Under the pieces are notes generated by a model, which saw nothing but the letters and a program-made list of their open reading frames with translations, did not search any database and was not told the DNA's origin. A stretch of 33,904 nucleotides of DNA from Dactylosporangium sp. AC04546 (GTDB taxonomy: Bacteria; Actinomycetota; Actinomycetes; Mycobacteriales; Micromonosporaceae), in the NCBI RefSeq assembly GCF_022095675.1, contig NZ_JAHYSG010000124.1, positions 1 through 33,904 on the forward strand, written 5' to 3'. Made by a program: the position numbers and the translations under genes. Shown piece after piece: positions 6,706-13,582 of the stretch; positions within the stretch are counted from its first letter, which is position 1; each line of letters starts with the position of its first letter.

Positions 6706-8748
6706 GTGCCGAAGCGCCTTTCGCAGTACGTCGTGCCGGTCGGCATCGTCCTGATCATCCTCATGATGGTCGTGCCGCTGCCCGCTGTCGTGCTCGACAC
6801 GCTGATCGCCGCCAACATCACGCTCGCGCTGGTCATCGTCCTGGTCAGCATGTACGTCAAGCGGGCGCTCGAGTTCTCCTCGTTCCCGTCGCTGCTGCTC
6901 ATCGCGACGCTGTTCCGGCTGGCGCTGAACATCAGCGCGACCCGCCTGGTGCTCACCGACGGCTTCGCCGGAAACGTCATCGACGCGTTCGGCCACTTCG
7001 TCGTCGGCGGCTCGCTCATCGTCGGCCTGGTCATCTTCCTGATCCTGTTCATCATCCAGTTCATCGTCATCACCAAGGGCGCCGAGCGGGTCGCCGAGGT
7101 CGGCGCCCGGTTCACGCTCGACGCGATGCCCGGCAAGCAGATGGCGATCGACGCCGACCTCAACGCGGGCCTCATCGACGAGGCGACCGCACGCAAGCGG
7201 CGCACCGAGATCACGTCGGAGGCGAGCTTCTACGGCGCGATGGACGGCGCCTCGAAGTTCGTCAAGGGCGACGCCATCGCGGCGATCATCATCACGGTCG
7301 TCAACCTCGTCGGCGGCTTCGCGATCGGCATGCTCCAGCGCGGCCTGTCGGCGACGGACTCGATCCAGACGTACTCGCTGCTGTCCATCGGCGACGGCCT
7401 GGTCTCGCAGATCCCGGCGCTGCTGCTGTCGGTGGCGACCGGCCTCATCGTGACCCGCTCGGCCAACGACGGCGACATGGGCACGACGGTGAGCAGGCAG
7501 CTCAGCCAGCACCGCCGGGCGCTGCTCATCGGCGGCGGCGCGGCCATCGCGCTGTGCCTCATCCCGGGCCTGCCCAAGCTGCCGTTCCTCATCGCCGGCG
7601 CGGTCGTGCTCGGCATCGCGTTCCGGCTGCCGAAGCAGCCGGCCGAGCCGGCCGACGAGCGGGCCGCCGCGGTCGAGGAGCCGCCGCCACCCGACCCGAC
7701 CGAGGTGCTGATGGGCGAGATGCGGGTCGACCCGCTGGAGCTCGCGCTCGCCCCGGACCTCGTCGACCTGGTCGACGCGAGCGGCGGCGACCTGCTGGAG
7801 CGGGTGCGGGCCCTGCGCCGCAAGGTGGCGCTGGAGCTCGGCATCGTGATGCCGCCGGTGCGCACCCGCGACGACCTGGAGCTGCCGCTGTCCACCTACG
7901 TGGTGCGGATCAGCGGCGTCGAGGTGGGCCGCGGCCAGGCGCCGCCGGGCACCGTGCTGGCGATCGGCGAGGGCCTCGACTTCCTGCCCGGCCGGGCCGG
8001 GGTCGAGCCCGTCTTCGGGCTGGCCGGCAAGTGGGTGCCGGCCGAGCTGCGCCACCAGGCCGACCTCACCGGGGCCACGGTGGTCGACCGCGCGTCGGTC
8101 ATCATCACGCACCTGGCCGAGATCGTGCGCATCCACGCGAGCCGCCTGCTCGGCCGCGAGGACGTCCGCAACCTCACCGAGGTCGTCAAGCGCACGCACC
8201 CGGTCGTGGTCGAGGAGCTGACCCCGGCGGCGCTGAGCCTCGGGCAGGTGCAGAAGGTCCTCCAGACGATGCTCGACGAGGGCGTGCCGATCCGCGACCT
8301 GGTGCGCATCTTCGAGTCGCTGTCACTGCAGGCCAAGCAGTCCACCGACCCCGACTCGCTCGTCGAGGCGGCCCGGGCCGGCCTCGGCCCCGCGATCGCG
8401 AACCGCTACGCCCACGACGGCACGCTCACCGCGATCACGCTCGAACCCCGGTTGGAGCAGCAGCTGCTGGAATCCCTGCGCCCCACCGACACCGGCCTCC
8501 AGGTGCTCATCGACACCGCCCGGGCCGAGTCGATGCTCGCCGATCTCACGCGGCTCACGGAGCAGGGCGAGGAGCGCGGGGTCAGCCCCGTGCTCGTCTG
8601 CTCACCGCAGCTGCGCAGCCCGCTCCGCAAGCTCGTACAGATGGCGCTTCCGCGTTTGCCGGTTTTGTCGTACTCAGAGATCGCCGGGAGTACGCTGCGA
8701 ATTGAGACGATTGGGGTGGTGAACGGTGCCTACCCGGTTGCTGCTTGA
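6706..8748 (+). CDS. flhA: Flagellar export apparatus protein FlhA
   Basis: FlhA forms the nonameric ring of the export gate and docks chaperone-substrate complexes. At 680 residues it has the usual length. The N-terminal half has about eight membrane helices with the FHIPEP-family signature SLLLIATLFRLALNISATR and the stretch KGAERVAEVGARFTLDAMPG in the cytoplasmic loop. The C-terminal ~340 residues form the cytoplasmic domain, with VIITHLAEIVRIHASRLLGR and LTPAALSLGQVQKVLQ. The start is GTG with GTGGGAG upstream. The 3' end overlaps the flhF-like gene by 23 bases. Confidence 0.97.
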   Translation: MPKRLSQYVVPVGIVLIILMMVVPLPAVVLDTLIAANITLALVIVLVSMYVKRALEFSSFPSLLLIATLFRLALNISATRLVLTDGFAGNVIDAFGHFVVGGSLIVGLVIFLILFIIQFIVITKGAERVAEVGARFTLDAMPGKQMAIDADLNAGLIDEATARKRRTEITSEASFYGAMDGASKFVKGDAIAAIIITVVNLVGGFAIGMLQRGLSATDSIQTYSLLSIGDGLVSQIPALLLSVATGLIVTRSANDGDMGTTVSRQLSQHRRALLIGGGAAIALCLIPGLPKLPFLIAGAVVLGIAFRLPKQPAEPADERAAAVEEPPPPDPTEVLMGEMRVDPLELALAPDLVDLVDASGGDLLERVRALRRKVALELGIVMPPVRTRDDLELPLSTYVVRISGVEVGRGQAPPGTVLAIGEGLDFLPGRAGVEPVFGLAGKWVPAELRHQADLTGATVVDRASVIITHLAEIVRIHASRLLGREDVRNLTEVVKRTHPVVVEELTPAALSLGQVQKVLQTMLDEGVPIRDLVRIFESLSLQAKQSTDPDSLVEAARAGLGPAIANRYAHDGTLTAITLEPRLEQQLLESLRPTDTGLQVLIDTARAESMLADLTRLTEQGEERGVSPVLVCSPQLRSPLRKLVQMALPRLPVLSYSEIAGSTLRIETIGVVNGAYPVAA

Positions 8749-10027
8749 GGGTCGTGACCTCGAAGAACTCCTCGCGCAGGTGCGCGCGGAGCACGGGACC
8801 GACGCGGTCATCGTCTCCGCCGAGAAGGTCCGCACGGGCGGCCTCTTCGGGGCCCACAAATACGAGCTGACCGTCGAGGTTCCCGATGCTGGAGCAACTG
8901 CATCATCCCCGGCCACCGGCGGCCAAGCCGACACGCCGAAGCAGACGCTGAGCATCGAGGATCTCGCCGCGATCGCCGACGCCGCCGAGCAGCCCCAGTC
9001 CTTCGCCGAGGCCCTCGCCGCCGAGCGGGCACCCACCGCCGCCGACGCGCTGCACCGGCTGCTCGCCGAGGGCGCGCCCGCCGAGGCGGCGGCGTCGCCG
9101 TCGGTGCGGCCGATCCGGGCCGGCGCCGGGCAGCCGGTGGCCAAGCTCGGCGCGCCGACCGCCTTCGTACCGCCAACGTTCGATCGTTCCGAAGCCCGTG
9201 CCGAGAGCCGGCCGAGGAGCGCACGTCGTCCTGACCAGAGCACCACTTCCCGGCAGGAGTCCCTCATGCCTGTTGAAGCGACCGCCACCGTCGAGAAGCC
9301 GCGCACGCCGCCGGCGAGCGAGCGCCTCGCGAGCGCGTACAGCGAGCCGGCCGCCGCGCCCGTCTCCGAGCGGGCGAGCGCGAACGCCCTGTCCCGCAAG
9401 CTGCAGTCGCTGGGCGTGCCGACGGACGTCGCGACGCACGCGAACGGCAGCGACACGTACAGCGCGATCGTCGAGGCGTTCACTGCGCTGCCGGCCGCCG
9501 AGCCCGCGCCGGACGCGCCGGGCGAGACGCTCATCGTGGTCGGCGAGTCGACGCACGCGATGGAGGTGGCCCGCTGGGTCGCCGAGACCCAGCGCCTCGA
9601 CGACGACCACATCCTGTTCGCGGGCCGCAACGCGGCCGCGGCGGGCATCGAGGCCAAGCGGCGCATCACCGGCGCGCACGACGCCCGGCTGTGGGCGAAG
9701 AAGCTGCGCAAGTCCGACGCGGCGAGCGTCGTCGCGGTCGAGGCCGCGCTCGACGAGGCGCACTGGGCGGCGGCGATCGTCGAGGCGGTGCGGCCGGTCG
9801 CGGTGTGGGTCGTCGTCGACGCGAGCCGCAAGACCTCCGACGTCGCCCACCACCTCCAAGGCCTGCGCCGGGTCGACGCGATCTGCCTGCGCGGCACCGG
9901 CTCCAGCGGCGACCCGGCGAGCCCGCTGTCGCTGCGGCTGCCGGTGGCGCTGCTGGACGGGCGCCCGTCCACGCCGTACCAGTGGGCCGCGATGCTCTGC
10001 GAGCGTCTGAGCCTGGTGAGCGCCTGA
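8726..10027 (+). CDS. flhF: FlhF-like protein with degenerate GTPase domain
   Basis: The first ~52 residues match the FlhF N-terminal region (LEELLAQVRAEHGTDAVIVS, then EKVRTGGLFG). A disordered Ala/Pro/Glu-rich linker (about 55-215) follows, and then a region laid out like an SRP-type NG domain (LSRKLQSLGVPTDVA at ~223). The expected P-loop (GxTGxGKTTT) reads VVGESTHAME at 271-280, without Lys or Thr. The later strand WVVVDASRK (361-369) resembles the FlhF DAS strand, but no DTAGR, DTYR or TKxD-like motif is visible. FlhF normally places the flagellum at the pole using GTP; this one probably cannot bind GTP. It overlaps flhA and starts with GTG. No flhG follows. The symbol marks homology only. 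Confidence 0.72.
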   Translation: MPTRLLLEGRDLEELLAQVRAEHGTDAVIVSAEKVRTGGLFGAHKYELTVEVPDAGATASSPATGGQADTPKQTLSIEDLAAIADAAEQPQSFAEALAAERAPTAADALHRLLAEGAPAEAAASPSVRPIRAGAGQPVAKLGAPTAFVPPTFDRSEARAESRPRSARRPDQSTTSRQESLMPVEATATVEKPRTPPASERLASAYSEPAAAPVSERASANALSRKLQSLGVPTDVATHANGSDTYSAIVEAFTALPAAEPAPDAPGETLIVVGESTHAMEVARWVAETQRLDDDHILFAGRNAAAAGIEAKRRITGAHDARLWAKKLRKSDAASVVAVEAALDEAHWAAAIVEAVRPVAVWVVVDASRKTSDVAHHLQGLRRVDAICLRGTGSSGDPASPLSLRLPVALLDGRPSTPYQWAAMLCERLSLVSA

Positions 10028-10028
10028 C

Positions 10029-10322
10029 ATGCTCGGCATGGCGCGGTTCTCGACGCTGTTCCTGGCGCTGCTGATCGCGTCGCCGGCCCTCTGGGCGGGC
10101 TTCGTCACCCACCAGCTCGCCGTGCAGACGGCTTTGCTGCGGCTGCTCATCGCGGTCCCGGTCGCGGCGATCATGCTGGCGGTCTTCCGGGCTGTGACGC
10201 GCGGCTACGGCAGGCGGCCCGACGAGAAGCCCAAGCCCACGGCGGGCGAGCACCAGCCGCTCAAGGCCGAGGCCGTCGCCGGCGAGCCGATCCCGCAGCG
10301 GCGGGCCGAGGACAGCACCTAG
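10029..10322 (+). CDS. Small two-helix membrane protein, unknown function
   Basis: This 97-residue protein has two hydrophobic segments (about residues 7-27 and 35-56, FLALLIASPALWAGFVT and LLRLLIAVPVAAIMLAVF). A hydrophilic Lys/Pro/Glu-rich tail of about 40 residues follows. It begins one base after the flhF-like stop codon, so it is probably co-transcribed with flhA-flhF; an alternative ATG lies three codons in. I do not recognise the family. Its position suggests a membrane accessory of the flagellar export operon, but nothing in the residues proves that. Its stop codon is interlocked with that of the convergent downstream gene through the tetramer CTAG. Confidence 0.7.
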   Translation: MLGMARFSTLFLALLIASPALWAGFVTHQLAVQTALLRLLIAVPVAAIMLAVFRAVTRGYGRRPDEKPKPTAGEHQPLKAEAVAGEPIPQRRAEDST

Positions 10323-11212
10323 ATGTCATTCGACGAGCGGTACCGCAGCCCGTACGGCGCGACGACCGGGTTCCACACCGCGACGAACCGCTCCTTGGCG
10401 GCGCTCGCGTTGCGCGACTGGGCCTGCGCCTCGTCGTAGTGGCCGGACCCGCTCCCGCCGCAGCCGGAGCCCTGCACGGCCTGGGCCCAGAGCACGAAGC
10501 TGCGGTCGGCGGCGAGCGAGTACGACAGCGCCTCGTTGAGCAGCGAGCGCAGCTCCTCGCCGCGCGGGAGCGCGGAGAGGTCGAAGCGGCTGACGCTGGC
10601 CATCTGGCTCTCCCGCTCGGTGCCGACCGTGCGCAGGTCGCCGATGGCCTTCTCGATGAGCGTGCAGTCGCCCACGAGTTTGATGGCGTCGTTGAGCTTC
10701 TTGCGGCTGGCGATGCTGGCGTCGAGCACGGCGTCGATTGCGGCCGCCTGTGCGCGGGGATCGGCGGCGGGCGCCGGCGTGGCGGCCGGGGCGGCGGACG
10801 TGACGGCGGGGGCCGCCGAGCCGGTCGAGCCCGCCGAGCCGGCCGAGCCGGCCGACGGCGACTCCAGCGCGGTCACCCCGGCGACCGCGTTGCCGGCCAC
10901 CGTGCCGGTGTCGCCGCCGGTCAGCCGGACCACGGCGAGGACGGTACTGGCGATCACCAGCACGACCACGATCACGGTGAGCGGCAGCACCACGCGCGGC
11001 CCGCGCGAGCGGGCCGGCACTGGCACCGGCGCGTAGTAGCCGGTCTGGTAGCCGACCGGCGGCGGCCCCGAGATCGGGTTCACGGAGATCGGCGGCGACA
11101 TCGGAACCGGCTGGGCGTACTGCTGGTCGGCGACCGGCAACACCCAGCCGCACTGCACGCATCGCTCGGCGGCCGGGGCGTTGCCCGGGAACCAGCAGAC
11201 CGGGCACGTCAT
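10319..11212 (-). CDS. Zinc-ribbon, single-pass membrane protein of unknown function
   Basis: The product is 297 residues from the ATG that begins MTCPVCWFPG; a longer GTG start 17 codons upstream exists but adds nothing recognisable. CPVC and CVQC (within the first 22 residues) form a zinc-ribbon-like four-cysteine site. A Pro-rich linker, one membrane helix (VVLPLTVIVVVLVIASTVLAVV) and an Ala/Ser/Pro/Gly linker follow. The C-terminal ~140 residues are mainly helical (ASRKKLNDAIKLVGDCTLIE, SQMASVSRFDLSALPRGEEL). This is a common actinobacterial arrangement, with the ribbon inside and the helical domain outside the cell. Function is unknown. No clear ribosome-binding site precedes the ATG. 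Confidence 0.75.
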   Translation of the reverse strand: MTCPVCWFPGNAPAAERCVQCGWVLPVADQQYAQPVPMSPPISVNPISGPPPVGYQTGYYAPVPVPARSRGPRVVLPLTVIVVVLVIASTVLAVVRLTGGDTGTVAGNAVAGVTALESPSAGSAGSAGSTGSAAPAVTSAAPAATPAPAADPRAQAAAIDAVLDASIASRKKLNDAIKLVGDCTLIEKAIGDLRTVGTERESQMASVSRFDLSALPRGEELRSLLNEALSYSLAADRSFVLWAQAVQGSGCGGSGSGHYDEAQAQSRNASAAKERFVAVWNPVVAPYGLRYRSSNDI

Positions 11213-11295
11213 CGGCCGAGCGTATCGACGGGCATCCCGGACCGAGTACCACCGTGCGTACACGGTTGCGTGCTATCGGTCGAGGTATCCGCCCG

Positions 11296-11523
11296 TCAGG
11301 GTAGTTGCGCGGTCAGCCCTGCGGCCAGCACCTCGGCCTGAACGTCGGTGATCTCCTCGCCGTACTCGGCGACCAGCTCCGACTTGGTGTAGACGAGGTG
11401 CCCGTCGGCCACCTCGGCCTGTGGTACCACCGTGATCTCCCCGTCGACCAGGGCGAGCGCCGGGTCCGGCTCGCCCGACTGGGCCAGCACGCGAATATCG
11501 TCGGCGCTGATCGTCGTCGTCAT
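11296..11523 (-). CDS. Small acidic hypothetical protein
   Basis: This 75-residue product starts at an ATG preceded by a strong GGAAGGAG site with suitable spacing, which is the main support for a real gene. It begins MTTTISADDIRVLAQSGEPD and is acidic, with no membrane segment, cysteine or known motif. It is divergent from the flavoprotein gene, with about 79 bases between the starts. I do not recognise the family. Confidence 0.65.
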   Translation of the reverse strand: MTTTISADDIRVLAQSGEPDPALALVDGEITVVPQAEVADGHLVYTKSELVAEYGEEITDVQAEVLAAGLTAQLP

Positions 11524-11602
11524 CGTCGCACTCCTTCCACTTCGCTTGGGGGTGATCTGCCCGCGCTACGCCGCACCCAAACGGCGTGGCACGGTTGCAC
11601 CC

Positions 11603-12739
11603 ATGGACGAGTTCGACGTGGTCGTCATCGGGGCCGGTCCGGCCGGGTCGAGCGCGGCGCTCGCGGCGCGCCGGGCCGGGGCGAGCGTGCTGCTGCTGGA
11701 CAAGGCGGCCTTCCCGCGGGACAAGCCGTGCGGCGACGGGATCGCGGCGCACGCGCTCGACGTAGCCCGCACGCTCGGGGTGACCGGGCTGGAGGAGGGG
11801 TTCGCGCCGGTGCCGGTGCTGCGGCTGACCGGGCCCGGTGGCGGGACGGTCGCCCGGCCGCACCGGCGCCCGGTGTACACCATCCCCCGCACGGTCTTCG
11901 ACGATCGTCTCGTCGCGGCGGCGGTGGATGCGGGAGCCGTACTGCGCCGGCACACCGTCCGGCAGGTCCAGGAGCGCTCCGGCGGCGTCGTGGTCGACGG
12001 GGTGATCCACGGGCGGACGGTGATCGGCGCCGACGGGGCGTACTCCCTGGTCCGCAAGGCCCTCGGCCAGCCGCCGAACGGCCCGGGGCACCTGGCGCTG
12101 GCCATCCGCGGCTACGCCCCGGCCCCGGCCGGCGACCCCGAGCAGCGCATCGTCACCACCGCGCGGGGCTGGCCGGCGTACGCCTGGTCGTTCCCGATCG
12201 GCGACGGCCGGGCCAACATCGGCTACGGCGAGGTGCTGCGCGGCGGGCCGCTGTCCCGCGCCCACCTGCTGGCCCGGCTGGCCGAGCTGCTGCCGGACGT
12301 CGACACGGCCGCGGCCACCGGCCTGCGGGCGCACCACCTGCCGCTGTCGACCCGCCGGCCCCGCCCGGCCCGCGGGCGGCTGCTCCTGGCCGGCGACGCA
12401 CTCTCGCTGATCAACCCGTTCACGGGCGAGGGCATCTTCTACGCGCTGCGGTCCGGCGCCCTGGCCGGCGCGGCCGCGGCGGCCGCCGGCGACCCGGCCG
12501 GCCGGTACACGGCGGCCCTGCGCCGCGCCCTCGGCCGCCACCTGCGCCACTCCCGCGCCGCCGCGGCACTGAGCGGCCGGAAGTGGATCGTCGACGCGGC
12601 GGTCCGGGCGGCGGAGGGCGACCAGCGGGTCTTCGACGCGCTGATCGAGCTGGGGCTGGGCGACGGCACGCTGAGCCCGTTCGTGCTGGGGTCGATCGCT
12701 AGGCGGACAGGTTGGCGGCCATCGCCTCAAGCGTCCTGA
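11603..12739 (+). CDS. FAD-dependent oxidoreductase, geranylgeranyl reductase family
   Basis: The 378-residue flavoprotein opens with DEFDVVVIGAGPAGSSAA, the GxGxxG dinucleotide fold. It continues with the PCGDGI segment, the family hallmark YAWSFPIGDGRANIGYG (YxWxFP then GxG), and the third FAD contact GDALSLINPFTGEGI. Members saturate isoprenoid chains (geranylgeranyl groups of lipids, menaquinone side chains) with reduced FAD. The exact substrate cannot be read from sequence; menaquinone or polyprenyl saturation would be typical in actinobacteria. The start is the ATG just before the FAD motif; an upstream in-frame extension of 57 codons runs through the neighbouring gene and has no domain. 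The 3' end overlaps the convergent small regulator by about 41 bases. Confidence 0.9.
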   Translation: MDEFDVVVIGAGPAGSSAALAARRAGASVLLLDKAAFPRDKPCGDGIAAHALDVARTLGVTGLEEGFAPVPVLRLTGPGGGTVARPHRRPVYTIPRTVFDDRLVAAAVDAGAVLRRHTVRQVQERSGGVVVDGVIHGRTVIGADGAYSLVRKALGQPPNGPGHLALAIRGYAPAPAGDPEQRIVTTARGWPAYAWSFPIGDGRANIGYGEVLRGGPLSRAHLLARLAELLPDVDTAAATGLRAHHLPLSTRRPRPARGRLLLAGDALSLINPFTGEGIFYALRSGALAGAAAAAAGDPAGRYTAALRRALGRHLRHSRAAAALSGRKWIVDAAVRAAEGDQRVFDALIELGLGDGTLSPFVLGSIARRTGWRPSPQAS

Positions 12740-13031
12740 CCGTCGTCGCGTAGTCCGCCTCGGGGATGCCGCGCATCGACCGGGCGCGGATCCCTTCGAC
12801 GGTGTGCCTGATGCGGTCGAGCGCCGCCGCACCGGCGCTCGTGAGGGCGCCGTCCGGCGTGGTCCAGCCGCGGGCGGCCAGCGCCGCGACGGCGTCCCCC
12901 GTCGCGAACGGGCCGTCCGGGCCGAGGCCGTTGAGGACCTGCCACTCGCGGCGGGTGACGCCCTCGACGGCGAACGCCTCCTCGAAGCGGCGGTCGAGCT
13001 CCTTCAGCCAGTACCCGATAGGCTTGGCCAT
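12699..13031 (-). CDS. Small MarR-like winged-helix protein
   Basis: This 110-residue protein begins MAKPIGYWLKELDRRFEEAF at an ATG preceded by AGGAGA. The pattern of an N-terminal helix (RRFEEAFAVEGVTRREWQVL), a helix-turn-helix-like stretch (ATGDAVAALAARGW) and a wing followed by LTSAGAAALDRIRHTVEGIR is the MarR layout in short form. It is divergent from a second MarR-type gene, with 34 bases between the start codons. The 3' end overlaps the convergent flavoprotein gene. A longer in-frame start exists upstream but would run across the operator-like palindrome. The ligand is unknown. Confidence 0.78.
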   Translation of the reverse strand: MAKPIGYWLKELDRRFEEAFAVEGVTRREWQVLNGLGPDGPFATGDAVAALAARGWTTPDGALTSAGAAALDRIRHTVEGIRARSMRGIPEADYATTVRTLEAMAANLSA

Positions 13032-13053
13032 CTGTATCTCCTCTGGAATGTGG

Positions 13054-13067
13054 ATAACTTCTGTTAT
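13054..13067. promoter_or_regulatory. Operator-like palindrome between the two winged-helix genes
   Basis: ATAAC-ttct-GTTAT is a perfect 5+5 inverted repeat located in the 34-base divergent gap. It overlaps the first two bases of the rightward ATG, an A/T-rich island in a G/C-rich region. A MarR-type dimer bound here could block both genes. This is a visual call without footprint support. Confidence 0.5.
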
Positions 13068-13527
13068 GCAGTCTAGCGACTCCCTCGCCGCGATCGAGGC
13101 GGCCATGGTCACGATCCGGCGGCGGCAGACCCGCCGGGCCCTCGCCCGTGCCTCCGAAGGCCGTCACGACGTCGATCCGGCGGTGTTCGACGTGGTCGAC
13201 GCCGTGGAGGCCGGCGAGCCGGCCGAGGCCACGGTCATGACCGTCGCCGCCGCCCTCGGCGTCGCCCAGCCCCGGGCGAGCAAGCTCGTGGCCGCGGCCG
13301 TCGAGGCGGGCCTGCTGCGCCGAGAGGCCGACCAGGCGGACGGGCGGCGGTCGCTGCTCGTGCGGACCGCGGCCGGCCGGGAGCTGTCCGACCGGGTGCA
13401 CGAGTCGCGCCGGGCGCGCTTCGCGGCGGCCACGGCCGGCTGGACGCCGGCCGAGCGGGCCACGTTCGCGCAGCTCCTGACGCGGTTCGTCGACGGGCTC
13501 ACGGAAACGGCGGCGGAGCGGCACTGA
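13066..13527 (+). CDS. MarR-family transcriptional regulator
   Basis: The 153-residue protein has a MarR winged-helix core. TVMTVAAALGVAQPRASKLVAAAVEAGLLRRE contains the recognition helix, the wing reads ADQADGRRSLLVRTAAGREL (the typical D-x-R pattern), and a dimerisation helix follows (WTPAERATFAQLLTRFVDGL). The start is the ATG beginning MQSSDSLAAIEAAM; upstream in-frame codons lie inside the divergent neighbour. It probably autoregulates and co-regulates that neighbour through the palindrome overlapping its start. No obvious Shine-Dalgarno site precedes the ATG. Confidence 0.88.
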   Translation: MQSSDSLAAIEAAMVTIRRRQTRRALARASEGRHDVDPAVFDVVDAVEAGEPAEATVMTVAAALGVAQPRASKLVAAAVEAGLLRREADQADGRRSLLVRTAAGRELSDRVHESRRARFAAATAGWTPAERATFAQLLTRFVDGLTETAAERH

Positions 13528-13582
13528 GCGTCGATTCTTCAACGCTTCCCGGTGCGTTAGTCTTCGCGCCAGGGGTGATGCG

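Noticed and set aside
11432..11602. 57-codon N-terminal extension of the flavoprotein
   Set aside because: It overlaps the oppositely oriented 75-residue gene and its Shine-Dalgarno site, and the FAD motif naturally starts after the later ATG.
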